A stretch of DNA of 64,000 nucleotides from Prevotellaceae bacterium UBA2448. Lineage in GTDB: Bacteria; Bacteroidota; Bacteroidia; Bacteroidales; Bacteroidaceae. Every line of letters begins with the position of its first letter. The stretch's first letter is position 1. Under the pieces are notes generated by a model. The model did not search any database. It worked only from the letters and a program-made list of their open reading frames with translations, and was not told the origin of the DNA. A program made the position numbers and the translations under genes. The stretch is from NCBI GenBank assembly GCA_002342585.1, contig DDQG01000009.1, forward strand, positions 3,216 through 67,215, written 5' to 3'. Positions 54,330-63,020 of the stretch are shown here, piece after piece.

Positions 54330-55398
54330 CCACTTTTATATAGTCGTGATGCTTTTCTATGTACTCTATACTCTGACGTTTTAGTTCTGGTATACGTTCG
54401 GGGTGTAGTACGATTTGTTCTATTTCGTGGTAACAACTTTCGTAATTCGGTTGCACATTGATAATTGGTCGCAAATGGTCTTCTCCCAATATTTCGTAAT
54501 TCTCCGGCTCTCCACCACCTATGTCTATGATTCCTTTCGACATAGCTTCTAAAGAGTTCATGGAAGGTGTATAAGAATAAATCTGGTCAAGAATAATATC
54601 ATTCTCTTCCATAATCTTCTGATACTGTGCAAATGGCACACCTTCTACGATATTTATTTTTACTTTGTCTGGATAATTTTCCTTAACGGCTTCTGCCGCT
54701 TTCAATAGAATGTCCGTGCCTTTATATGAATGGCGTTCTGGAGAAATTCCAATGAATAGTGATACTTTCGAAGGAATCTTGAATGCTTCATCAGTTTTTT
54801 TCTCTTTGGGCTTGATAGGAAAGGGGATGAAAGTCATCTTGTCCTTTAGTTCTGGCACAGCATTATATGTTGCCCAATATTCGTATAGTCCAGCAACTAT
54901 AGCATCACAGTCTTTTGCTACATACTTACACAGAGTTTCTTTTGCAGTTCCGATTACATCGTTTCGGAACAGTTCTGCAGGTTCGTCATGTCTTATAGTT
55001 TCTCCTATATTGAAATCGCTGTAGCGAAGCGGGCGGATATCTGTATTCACCTGTGCCCAATAGTAGTCCATGCCAAATGCCCCCATAACAATCTTGCGGT
55101 TGTGTTTACGCAGATAATTGTAAAATGGTGCTAAGCGTTCTGCCTTCAGTTCCAGGAATATGGGATTGATAAGTTGTACTATGTCATACCCCCTCATCTT
55201 GGGTAGGGCTTTCATCATTCGCCACACGAACGAAAAAGTTCCCTTGAGTCCGAAGTCGCGTTTCAAGTCAATGTCTCTCGGGTAGTTTTTCCAGAAGTCA
55301 CCTGTACTGGCAACTACACATTCGTGCCCCAGCGCCTTCAGTCCTTCTGCTAAGGTGTTGTGAACATTCGAGTAGTCGCCCAGTAGGAGTATTTTCAT
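54292..55398 (-). CDS. GT-B fold glycosyltransferase (GT4-like)
   Basis: A 368-residue retaining-type glycosyltransferase. MKILLLGDYSNVHNTLAEGLKALGHE is the N-terminal Rossmann start. The C-terminal half has SLFIGISPERHSYKGTDILLKAAEAV, INIVEGVPFAQYQKIMEENDIILDQIYSYTPSMNSLEAMSKGI and GGGEPENY. The SMNSLEAMSKG region corresponds to the EX7E-type nucleotide-binding block of GT4. It is the only gene of the glycan cluster on the minus strand before rfbC, with its own promoter at 55428. The end overlaps the convergent GT2 gene by 38 bases. Confidence 0.85.
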   Translation of the reverse strand: MKILLLGDYSNVHNTLAEGLKALGHECVVASTGDFWKNYPRDIDLKRDFGLKGTFSFVWRMMKALPKMRGYDIVQLINPIFLELKAERLAPFYNYLRKHNRKIVMGAFGMDYYWAQVNTDIRPLRYSDFNIGETIRHDEPAELFRNDVIGTAKETLCKYVAKDCDAIVAGLYEYWATYNAVPELKDKMTFIPFPIKPKEKKTDEAFKIPSKVSLFIGISPERHSYKGTDILLKAAEAVKENYPDKVKINIVEGVPFAQYQKIMEENDIILDQIYSYTPSMNSLEAMSKGIIDIGGGEPENYEILGEDHLRPIINVQPNYESCYHEIEQIVLHPERIPELKRQSIEYIEKHHDYIKVAKQYEELYAKLL

Positions 55399-55427
55399 TA
55401 TTTCTAGACTTTTGATTAAATACCGTG

Positions 55428-55435
55428 CAAAAATA
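55428..55435 (-). promoter_or_regulatory. -7 element for the GT4-like gene
   Basis: Minus strand TATTTTTG fits TAnnTTTG and ends 29 bases before the ATG at 55398. Confidence 0.5.
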
Positions 55436-55484
55436 GCAATTTTTTATGTATTATTACGTTATTATTTATAATAAAAGTAAATTC

Positions 55485-56525
55485 ATGTCAACTCTTTTTG
55501 GTCGGGCTCTCAGATATATCCAGCGGCATACAAAACGTGCTTTGTATGCCAACCGTTTTTACAACTGGTATATCTTCTCCCGAAAACTGAGTCGCTTGTG
55601 GTATGAAGCTGCAAACAAACACTATGCCAATAGTATGGCATATAGTGAAAGGGCTCAAAGCAAAACTGTTATCTTTCTCTGCAACGGATTTGTAGAACAC
55701 GGAGGATGGGGCGATCGCTTGAAAGGTATTCTTTCCACATATGCTGTATGTAAAAATATCGGAGTAGATTTTCGTCTTTCGTTCACTTCTCCTTTCCCGC
55801 TTACTGATTATCTCGTTCCCAATACTTATGATTGGACAATCGGTGAGGATGAAGTCATATACGACCGTACTGTCTCTGATGTCATCACTCTTGAAATTGG
55901 TGCTGAAACAGACTGGCAGGCTCGCAAGCAATACGATTATTTGAAAGAGAATATATTGCGTTCCTCAGCTCGTCAGATTCATGTTTATACCAATGCTCAT
56001 TTTGCATACAATCACGGATTCTCAGAGTTGTTCAACGAACTGTTTAAACCTACAGAGCGTCTTCGTGTTTCGCTTGAAAAATGTAAACTCGAACTCGGAT
56101 ATGATTATGTCAGTGTTTCTTCGCGTTTCATAAACAGTCTTGGCGATTTCGAAGATACGCAGAAGATGAATGCTTTGCCACAACCCTTACGACAACAACT
56201 TTTGGACAGATGTGTCGAACAGGTTCGTCTGCTCCATGAATCCAATCCTAATAGTCGTATTCTCGTCTGTTCCGATAGTTCCACATTCCTTAACGCCGTA
56301 TCCGCTTTTCCTTATACATATGTGTATAGTGGTAGAATGGTGCATTTCGACATAAACAATCCCGACCACAGTTACGAACTATACGAAAAGACATTTGTTG
56401 ACTTTATGTTGATAGCTGAAGCAACACATATATACCGACTTGAAACCCGTTGGGTACGCAATAGTGGTTTTCCTTATGCGGCTTCAAAGGTTTACGGACA
56501 TCCATTCCATAGCATTTGTTTTTGA
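55485..56525 (+). CDS. Putative glycosyltransferase of unrecognised family in glycan cluster
   Basis: A 346-residue cytoplasmic protein. I do not recognise the family with certainty. TVIFLCNGFVEHGGWGDRLKGILSTYAVCKNIGVDFRLSF has the layout of fucosyltransferase-type GT-B enzymes (a G-x-GD/N-R-L turn followed by a helix), and VCSDSSTFLNAVSAF followed by DFMLIAEATHIYRLETRWVRNSGFPYAASKVYG resembles the late D...A...SGF.. block of such enzymes. The neighbours, a flippase two bases downstream and glycosyltransferases all around, favour a transferase role. ATG 55485 is preferred; a start at 55446 would add 13 residues. Confidence 0.6.
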   Translation: MSTLFGRALRYIQRHTKRALYANRFYNWYIFSRKLSRLWYEAANKHYANSMAYSERAQSKTVIFLCNGFVEHGGWGDRLKGILSTYAVCKNIGVDFRLSFTSPFPLTDYLVPNTYDWTIGEDEVIYDRTVSDVITLEIGAETDWQARKQYDYLKENILRSSARQIHVYTNAHFAYNHGFSELFNELFKPTERLRVSLEKCKLELGYDYVSVSSRFINSLGDFEDTQKMNALPQPLRQQLLDRCVEQVRLLHESNPNSRILVCSDSSTFLNAVSAFPYTYVYSGRMVHFDINNPDHSYELYEKTFVDFMLIAEATHIYRLETRWVRNSGFPYAASKVYGHPFHSICF

Positions 56526-56527
56526 TT

Positions 56528-58015
56528 ATGAGTGAAGAACAGGTCAAACAGGAAAAGAAGATATATCAGCAAATTATGAAGGGAACAGCGGTGTTTGGCG
56601 GTTCTCAGATGATAAATATGCTTGCCAATGTCATCAAGGGGAAGTTCACGGCTATCTTCCTTGGTGCCAGTGGTATGGGCGTTTCTTCTTTGCTTGGTTC
56701 TGCTCTTTCACCATTTCAGCAGTTCTTTACCTTCAGTTTGCCAGTAGCTGGCGTACGCGACATTGCCTCCCAGCAGGATGAAGATTCGAAGGCTCGTTCT
56801 ATGCTTATATTTCGTAGGGTGTTATATGCTTTGGCATTTCTCGGCATGATTACAATGGCTTTAAGTTCAACTCTTCTGAGCCAATCTACATTCGGCAACA
56901 ACGAATATTCGTTATGGTTTGTTGGAATGTCGGTAGCGCTGTTGTTCTTCATTCTTACTGCAGCAGAGAATACAATACTGCAGGGCTATCGTCACCTGAA
57001 AGCTTACGCAATGACTTCTGTTGTTGGTTCCGTTTGCGGACTTCTGATTACCGTTCCCCTTTACTGGATGTACGGAATCGGTGGTATAGTGCCATCAATG
57101 ATGATTCTCTCCTTTGTTACCTTTGTCTTCTCCCGCTATTTCACTTCCAGAATCGGTATAAAGTCCGTCAGTCTCTCATGGCGCGAAACACTTTCTGGTA
57201 GTCGTACTATGCTTATGATGGGTGGGGCAATGATGCTTGCAGGATTGTTAGGTGCTCTCAGTACATATTTCACAAATACCTTCATTCGTAGTTATGGTAA
57301 CATGTCTGATATAGGCCTTTACAACGCAGCCACTATAGTGACAATACAATGTACTACATTGGTCTTTTCTTCTATGTCTGCCGACTATTATCCGCATCTT
57401 TCCGAGTTGTTGGAATATAAAGACCGAATGCAGAAATTTGTTCAGAAGGAAGGTGAGGTGGTACTACTGGTTATGGCACCTCTTATTTCGCTGCTGATTC
57501 TCTTTTCAGCTGTAATTGTCAGGGTACTGCTTACCTCCGAGTTTGACTCAATAATACCACTCTTGCGTCTTATCGCCCTCAGTTTCATGGGTAGGGCTTT
57601 TTGTTTTCCACTCGACTATGTCTGTCTGGCTAAGGGCGACAAATCGTTCTTCTTTTGGGTCGATGGTGTGTGGACTAATATAAAGACCTTCCTGCTATGT
57701 GTTTGCGGCTATTATTTCTTCGGACTCATAGGTTTGGGTTATGCTATGCTCGCCAATGCCTTCATCGATATAATCGTTTCTGCTGTTCTCAATAAAAAGA
57801 GATATCAGGTTAGCTACAATAGCCATTACCTCAAGATGTTCATGTACCTTCTTCTTGTGAATGTACTAGTCCTTGGGGCTTCATACATACACACTCCGTT
57901 TTTGAGTTACTCGTTGATGCTATTCCTTGTGGTAGCAATATGTATAGTCTCTCTGATTCAGATTTTTACACGTATCCGAGGCAAACACATACAGACATAT
58001 AAAACCAAACCGTGA
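56528..58015 (+). CDS. Wzx-like polysaccharide flippase
   Basis: A 495-residue integral membrane protein with about 12-14 hydrophobic segments. KGTAVFGGSQMINMLANVIKGKFTAIFLGASGMGVSSLLGS is the N-terminal block of the MOP-superfamily O-antigen translocases (RfbX/Wzx). It would move a lipid-linked oligosaccharide from the cytoplasmic to the periplasmic side of the inner membrane. The start is ATG 56528; a longer frame begins inside the preceding gene. It follows that gene by two bases and precedes the next GT2 by one base, so all three are one unit. Confidence 0.9.
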   Translation: MSEEQVKQEKKIYQQIMKGTAVFGGSQMINMLANVIKGKFTAIFLGASGMGVSSLLGSALSPFQQFFTFSLPVAGVRDIASQQDEDSKARSMLIFRRVLYALAFLGMITMALSSTLLSQSTFGNNEYSLWFVGMSVALLFFILTAAENTILQGYRHLKAYAMTSVVGSVCGLLITVPLYWMYGIGGIVPSMMILSFVTFVFSRYFTSRIGIKSVSLSWRETLSGSRTMLMMGGAMMLAGLLGALSTYFTNTFIRSYGNMSDIGLYNAATIVTIQCTTLVFSSMSADYYPHLSELLEYKDRMQKFVQKEGEVVLLVMAPLISLLILFSAVIVRVLLTSEFDSIIPLLRLIALSFMGRAFCFPLDYVCLAKGDKSFFFWVDGVWTNIKTFLLCVCGYYFFGLIGLGYAMLANAFIDIIVSAVLNKKRYQVSYNSHYLKMFMYLLLVNVLVLGASYIHTPFLSYSLMLFLVVAICIVSLIQIFTRIRGKHIQTYKTKP

Positions 58016-58016
58016 C

Positions 58017-59048
58017 ATGCAGAATATAAAGATTACAGTTCTCATAGCTATATATAATGCAGAGAAGTATCTGCACCAGTGTTTGGATTCGCTTCGTCAG
58101 CAAACCCTTCAGGAGTGCGAATTCCTTTGCATCGACGACTGTTCCACCGACTCTTCTGTATCTATCGTCGAGAGTTATGTGGCTTCCGATTCCCGTTTCA
58201 AACTGATGCACACACCAGTTAATAGCGGACAGGCTGTTGCCCGAAATCTCGGTCTTGCCTGTGCCACAGGCGAGTATGTCACTATGCTCGATGCCGATGA
58301 TTGGTTTGTCCCTGATACTTTGGAGTCTGCTTACAGAACTGCACTCGACAACGACTTCCCCGATACTGTTATGTTGCGCTTGATGATGGTTGACGAATCC
58401 AATGGCACCATCCGTCCTTTCTCTTCGTCTCGCACTCAGCCTACACTTAGCGGACAGGAGGCATTCCGTCTTTCCCTCGACTGGAGTCTGCATGGTTACT
58501 ATATAATCCGTCGTGACATCCATCTTCGTTATCCTTACGACGCAACATATCGTGTATATTCCGACGACACTACAACCCGTCTGCACTTTCTGCATTCCCG
58601 TACTGTGGTGTTCTCAGAAGGGGAGTACTTCTATCGTCAGCATTCCGAATCTGTCACCCATAAATATTCTGTCAATCGTTTCCTCTTTATGGATGCTATG
58701 TCGTTACAGAAACAGTTGATTCAGGAGGAAATTCAAGAAGGTAATATCGACAATCCAGAGGAAATACTTACATACTTTGAGAATCTTCGCTGGTTCAATT
58801 TCCTTTCTATGATGCACTATTTTATAGAGCACAAAAAAAAGATGTCTGCCCAGGAAAAGGCTGACATCTTATCTCGTTTGAAATCAAAATTGCTGACATT
58901 TGAAATCGATCGTATTGAGTCGCGCTTCAAATATCGTTTCGGGTATATTCCCATCCGCAACTGGCGTTTGTTCTACATGCAGGAAGTAGTCTTCTGGAAA
59001 ATCCACCCTCTCTATCAGACTTTAAAACTTAGTAAAGCGGCACGTTGA
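58017..59048 (+). CDS. Family 2 glycosyltransferase, glycan cluster
   Basis: A 343-residue GT-A transferase. KITVLIAIYNAEKYLHQCLDSLRQQTL, EFLCIDDCSTDSSVSIV, NSGQAVARNLGLACATGEYVTMLDADDWFVPDTLE (DADD metal motif) and RVYSDDTTTRLHFL in the catalytic-base position identify GT2. The C-terminal 120 residues are helical and basic, possibly for membrane association. It lies one base after the flippase gene. Its last 20 bases overlap the end of rfbC on the other strand. Confidence 0.92.
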   Translation: MQNIKITVLIAIYNAEKYLHQCLDSLRQQTLQECEFLCIDDCSTDSSVSIVESYVASDSRFKLMHTPVNSGQAVARNLGLACATGEYVTMLDADDWFVPDTLESAYRTALDNDFPDTVMLRLMMVDESNGTIRPFSSSRTQPTLSGQEAFRLSLDWSLHGYYIIRRDIHLRYPYDATYRVYSDDTTTRLHFLHSRTVVFSEGEYFYRQHSESVTHKYSVNRFLFMDAMSLQKQLIQEEIQEGNIDNPEEILTYFENLRWFNFLSMMHYFIEHKKKMSAQEKADILSRLKSKLLTFEIDRIESRFKYRFGYIPIRNWRLFYMQEVVFWKIHPLYQTLKLSKAAR

Positions 59049-59601
59049 TATCGAACACCGGTTCTGCGTCTTTCAGTCGTGGGTGGTGAGCATCCTTCTC
59101 ACTCAATATTCGGTTCTCCTTCGGCACCCTCCAGTCTATTCCTAGGTCGGGGTCGTCCCATGCTATGGCACCTTCCGACTGCGGAGCATAGTAGTTGTCG
59201 CACTTATACAGGAAAACGGCTTCGTCGCTGAGTACAGCAAATCCGTGGGCAAATCCGCGTGGTATGAATATCTGTCTGTGGTTTTCAGCTGTCAGTTCTA
59301 CGGCTACATGTTTTCCAAACGTAGGTGAACCCTTGCGAATGTCAACAGCTACATCCAGTACGGCACCTTTCACCACACGCACCAGTTTCGACTGGGTGAA
59401 TGGTGGTTTCTGGAAGTGCAATCCTCTCACAACTCCTGCTACCGACATACTCTCGTTGTCTTGCACGAATTGAGTCTTGCACACTTTCTCCTCAAACTCC
59501 CTTTGCGAGTAACTCTCAAAGAAATAGCCCCGCGCATCACCGAAGATACGCGGTTCTATTATTTTCACTCCATCTATGTCGGTGTCGATTACATTTATCA
59601 T
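59029..59601 (-). CDS. rfbC: dTDP-4-dehydrorhamnose 3,5-epimerase
   Basis: Third enzyme of dTDP-L-rhamnose synthesis. The 190-residue cupin shows GYFFESYSQREFEEKV, VVRGLHFQKPPFTQSKLVRVVKGAVLDVAVDIRKGSPTFGKHV (the active-site His and Lys region), IFIPRGFAHGFAVLSDEAVFLYKCDNYYAPQSEGAIAWDDPDL. All are diagnostic for RmlC. rfbA, rfbB and rfbD are not in the window. The gene starts four bases inside the end of the STAS gene (ATGA) and ends convergently against a GT2 gene. Confidence 0.95.
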   Translation of the reverse strand: MINVIDTDIDGVKIIEPRIFGDARGYFFESYSQREFEEKVCKTQFVQDNESMSVAGVVRGLHFQKPPFTQSKLVRVVKGAVLDVAVDIRKGSPTFGKHVAVELTAENHRQIFIPRGFAHGFAVLSDEAVFLYKCDNYYAPQSEGAIAWDDPDLGIDWRVPKENRILSEKDAHHPRLKDAEPVFDINVPLY

Positions 59602-59894
59602 AGGATGTTCATCATCATGGTGAATCCAGTCAGGTCGAACACGCTCTTAACTGTTGATTGCAGGTTTTTCAGAGCCAGTTGTCCACCTTCTGCCTTCAGT
59701 TGCTTGTGCAGGTTCAGCAATGAACGGAGACCAGAACTTGAGATATATTCCAATTCGTTGCAGTCGAAGATAATATCTTTATTTTCAGCTACTACTTCAG
59801 CGATTTCTTCGTTGAAATCTTCTACTGAAGCTGTGTCGAGTCTGCCAATCAGTTCTACGATGGTCTTATCACCTTTTATAACGTTGATTTCCAT
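59598..59894 (-). CDS. STAS-domain protein (anti-sigma factor antagonist type)
   Basis: A 98-residue single-domain protein. VELIGRLDTASVEDFNEEIAEVV, IIFDCNELEYISSSGLRSLLNLHKQLKAEGGQLALKNLQSTVKSVFDLTGF fits STAS domains of the SpoIIAA/RsbV type, with a conserved phosphorylatable serine in YISSSGL (about residue 52-54). Such proteins are usually controlled by an RsbW-like kinase, but none is encoded in this window. It lies 11 bases after alaS and its stop overlaps the rfbC start, so all three are co-transcribed. Confidence 0.85.
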   Translation of the reverse strand: MEINVIKGDKTIVELIGRLDTASVEDFNEEIAEVVAENKDIIFDCNELEYISSSGLRSLLNLHKQLKAEGGQLALKNLQSTVKSVFDLTGFTMMMNIL

Positions 59895-59905
59895 ATTATT
59901 TTATT

Positions 59906-62545
59906 TTAAAGTTTTGCTAATTCGATTATTTTAGTTACTGCTGTCTTCAGGTCGTCGCAGTTCTTACCGCCAGCAGTAGCGAAGTGTGGTTGTCCGCCAC
60001 CGCCGCCCTGAATCAGTTTTGCTGCTTCGCGCACAATCTGTCCGGCATTCTTGCCGTCCTTTACGAGGTTGTCGCTCAGCGATACTGTCAGAGTTGGTTT
60101 TTCGTTGTAAACGCTTCCTATTGCTACGAGCAGGTTTTCTGGGAACTGTGCTCTCAGCTGGAATGTCATGTCCTTTGCCAGTTGTGGGTCGAGAGGTACT
60201 ACACCGGAGATAACCTTCACACCATTCACTTCTCTTGCCTTCTCGATAAGAGTCTCCTTCAGTTTCTTAGCGTTCTGACTCTTGAATTCCTCTACCTGAC
60301 TCTGCAGTTCCTTATTCTCTGCAATAGCCTTCTTGATAGTAGCCATGAGGTCTGGAGCATTATTCAGAAGTGAGCGCAGATTGTTCATGAAGTCCTGAGT
60401 GATGTCGAACAGGTTTTCTACTTCCTTACCTGTGATAGCTTCGATGCGTCGTATGCCGGCAGCAATACTGCTTTCGCTGGTGATACGAACCATACCCAGA
60501 CAACCGGTTGACTTAGCGTGGCAACCACCGCAGAACTCTACGCTGTCGCCAAATTTCACTACGCGCACCTTATCGCCATACTTCTCACCGAACAGAGCGA
60601 TAGCTCCCAGTTTTTTGGCTTCCTCGATAGGGTAGTCGCGAAACTCCTCCAAAGGAATATTCTGACGGATGCGTTCGTTTACTATGTGTTCTACCTCGCG
60701 AATCTGTTCCGGAGTCATCTTCTCGAAGTGTGAGAAGTCGAAGCGCAGACCGTCGGCAGTCACCAGCGAACCCTTCTGTTCCACGTGAGTGCCAAGCACC
60801 TCTCTCAGAGCCTGATCCAAGAGGTGGGTACAAGTGTGGTTTGCCTCTATAGCACGACGGGTTTCCACATCCACACAAGCCATAAACTCAGCTTCTGGAT
60901 GCTCAGGCATCTTCTTCAGTATGTGGATAGCAATACCGTTTTCTTTCTTAGTATCTACAACTTTTACTTCTTCATATTCTGAAACGAGAACACCGCTGTC
61001 ACCTACTTCACCACCCATCTCGCCGTAGAACGGAGTCTTGTCGAGGATAACCTCAAACACCGAACCCTTCTTCTGGGTTACCTCTCTGTACTTCACAATG
61101 TGTGCAGGGTACTCAGTATTGTCGTAACCGACAAATTCAGAAATACTGCCGTTTTCGTTATCGTTTTCGTTTTCGTTTACTACCACCCAGTCGCCCAACT
61201 GCACCTGAGCAGCATTTCTTGCACGATCCTTCTGCTGCTGCATGCACTCATCAAATCCCTTCTCGTCAACACCCATCTCCTGTTCGCGACAGATGAGTTC
61301 TGTGAGGTCGAGTGGGAAACCGAAGGTGTCGAACAGCGTGAAAGCCTTTTCGCCGCTGATTTCCTTCTTGCCCTTCTCCTTAGCCTCGTCGATAACACCC
61401 TGTAGCAGTTTGATACCATTCTCCAGTGTACGCAGGAACGAAGACTCCTCCTCCTGCATCACCTTCATGATGAGCTTCTGCTGTGCAGGTAGTTCTGGGA
61501 AAGCATCGCCCATCTCAGCCACGAGGGTAGGGACGAGTTTGTATATGAATGCCTCCTTTTGTCCGAGGAATGTATATCCGTAGCGTACGGCACGACGCAG
61601 GATGCGGCGGATTACATATCCTGCTTTTGCGTTCGAAGGCAACTGTCCGTCAGCAATTGCGAAAGCGATAGCACGCAAGTGGTCAACGATTACTCTCAGA
61701 GCAATATCCTTCTTCTCGTCCTCGCCATACTTGCAACCAGCCATATCTGCCATTACCTTGATGAGTGGCTGGAAGATGTCTGTGTCGTAGTTCGAAGTCT
61801 TTCCCTGCAGAGTGCGCACCAGTCGTTCGAAGCCCATACCAGTATCGATAACCTTTGCTGGCAGACCTTCCAGACTGCCGTCAGCCTTACGGTTATACTG
61901 CATGAACACGAGGTTCCATATCTCGATTACCTGTGGGTCGTCCTTATTTACGAGTTCGCGTCCAGGCACCTTAGCCTTCTCCTCCTTGCTACGTGAATCC
62001 ACGTGGAGTTCCGAACAAGGTCCGCAAGGTCCTGTATCACCCATCTCCCAGAAATTATCATGCTTATTTCCGTTGATGATATGATCCTTTGGCAGGAACT
62101 GTTCCCAGATCTGAGCAGCCTCATTATCTCTCTCCAGTCCTTCCTCCTTGCTTCCCTCAAACACAGTTGCATAGAGGTCTTCCGGGTTGATCTTCAGCAC
62201 ATCCACGATATACTCCCATGCCCATGAGATAGCCTCCTTCTTGAAATAGTCGCCAAACGACCAGTTACCCAGCATCTCAAACATAGTATGGTGGTAAGTA
62301 TCGTGTCCTACCTCCTCCAGGTCGTTGTGCTTTCCGCTTACTCGCAGACACTTCTGAGTGTCCGCCTGACGGCGACTCTTAGGCGTAGCATTTCCAAGGA
62401 TGATATCCTTAAACTGATTCATACCCGCATTTGTGAACATCAGCGTTGGGTCGTCCTTTACAACCATTGGAGCTGATGGCACAATCAAGTGCCCCTTGCT
62501 TTCAAAGAAACTCTTGAAAGACTCTCTTATTTCTTTTGCTGTCAT
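59906..62545 (-). CDS. alaS: Alanyl-tRNA synthetase
   Basis: Charges tRNA-Ala in the cytoplasm. The 879-residue protein has the class II catalytic domain (MTAKEIRESFKSFFESKGH, MFTNAGMNQFKDIILG, GHDTYHHTMFEMLGNWSFGDYF), the tRNA-recognition domain, the editing domain with its metal-binding HTCTHLLDQAL and FCGGCHAKSTG blocks, and a C-terminal DHHA1-like domain ending GGGGGQPHFATAGG. Length is normal. The linker before the editing domain contains NENENDNENGS, encoded by a short GAAAAC repeat (61152-61178). A -7 element lies at 62573-62580. It heads an operon with the STAS gene and rfbC. Confidence 0.97.
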   Translation of the reverse strand: MTAKEIRESFKSFFESKGHLIVPSAPMVVKDDPTLMFTNAGMNQFKDIILGNATPKSRRQADTQKCLRVSGKHNDLEEVGHDTYHHTMFEMLGNWSFGDYFKKEAISWAWEYIVDVLKINPEDLYATVFEGSKEEGLERDNEAAQIWEQFLPKDHIINGNKHDNFWEMGDTGPCGPCSELHVDSRSKEEKAKVPGRELVNKDDPQVIEIWNLVFMQYNRKADGSLEGLPAKVIDTGMGFERLVRTLQGKTSNYDTDIFQPLIKVMADMAGCKYGEDEKKDIALRVIVDHLRAIAFAIADGQLPSNAKAGYVIRRILRRAVRYGYTFLGQKEAFIYKLVPTLVAEMGDAFPELPAQQKLIMKVMQEEESSFLRTLENGIKLLQGVIDEAKEKGKKEISGEKAFTLFDTFGFPLDLTELICREQEMGVDEKGFDECMQQQKDRARNAAQVQLGDWVVVNENENDNENGSISEFVGYDNTEYPAHIVKYREVTQKKGSVFEVILDKTPFYGEMGGEVGDSGVLVSEYEEVKVVDTKKENGIAIHILKKMPEHPEAEFMACVDVETRRAIEANHTCTHLLDQALREVLGTHVEQKGSLVTADGLRFDFSHFEKMTPEQIREVEHIVNERIRQNIPLEEFRDYPIEEAKKLGAIALFGEKYGDKVRVVKFGDSVEFCGGCHAKSTGCLGMVRITSESSIAAGIRRIEAITGKEVENLFDITQDFMNNLRSLLNNAPDLMATIKKAIAENKELQSQVEEFKSQNAKKLKETLIEKAREVNGVKVISGVVPLDPQLAKDMTFQLRAQFPENLLVAIGSVYNEKPTLTVSLSDNLVKDGKNAGQIVREAAKLIQGGGGGQPHFATAGGKNCDDLKTAVTKIIELAKL

Positions 62546-62572
62546 TATTTTATAGTCAATTCAAATTTTCTG

Positions 62573-62580
62573 CAAATTTA
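62573..62580 (-). promoter_or_regulatory. -7 element of alaS
   Basis: Minus strand TAAATTTG, perfect consensus, 27 bases before the ATG at 62545. Confidence 0.55.
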
Positions 62581-62663
62581 CACATTTTATTTATATTAGC
62601 TATCAGATACTGAAAAGTTTTCTCTGTCTAGTGAGGTATCGGAAAAAAATAAACGAGATTTAT

Positions 62664-62694
62664 TTTGTACTTTGCTCGCTTACTCGTATCTTCG
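62664..62694 (+). promoter_or_regulatory. Promoter of the nucleotidyltransferase gene (extended repeated type)
   Basis: TTTG (62664-62667), 19-base spacer with GCTCGCTTACTCG, then TATCTTCG (62687-62694). It is nearly identical to the promoter at 46451-46481 and to the gltX promoter. A longer reading frame beginning at 62631 runs through it and is rejected. Confidence 0.65.
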
Positions 62695-62717
62695 CGCAGA
62701 GAATAAATATTGAAGTT

Positions 62718-63020
62718 ATGAGCAATAAGGTGTTGATACAGCAGAAAATTGCTGATTATTTTAAGACCAAACCTGTACTGAAAGCATGGCTGTTTGGTTC
62801 CTTTGCTCGTGGCGAGGAAACACCCAATAGCGACGTAGATTTAATGGTTGTTTTCGACCATAGTTCTCCTATCGGTTTGTTTGCATATTCCCGTATGCGC
62901 AGAGAGTTGGAAGAATGTTTGGGAAGAAAAGTTGATCTGGTTGAAGATGGCACATTACGCCCTGCGATTGGTGATTCAGCCCTTAAAGATATGCAAATAG
63001 TATATGAGAGAGCGCATTAA
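62718..63020 (+). CDS. mntA: MntA-type minimal nucleotidyltransferase (antitoxin)
   Basis: A 100-residue nucleotidyltransferase. WLFGSFARGEETPNSDVDLMV contains the GSx10DxD catalytic motif and VDLVEDG supplies the third carboxylate. In the MntA-HepT toxin-antitoxin system such proteins AMPylate and neutralise the HEPN-domain RNase HepT. The start is ATG 62718, 23 bases after the promoter. The last codons overlap the ATG of the expected hepT gene at 63004, as usual for this pair, but that partner is broken (next entry). Whether this protein keeps a function alone is unknown. Confidence 0.88.
   Translation: MSNKVLIQQKIADYFKTKPVLKAWLFGSFARGEETPNSDVDLMVVFDHSSPIGLFAYSRMRRELEECLGRKVDLVEDGTLRPAIGDSALKDMQIVYERAH

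Noticed and set aside
62631..62717. N-terminal extension of the nucleotidyltransferase from an upstream start
   Set aside because: The extra 29 codons run through a clear promoter, and the normal MntA N-terminus begins at 62718.
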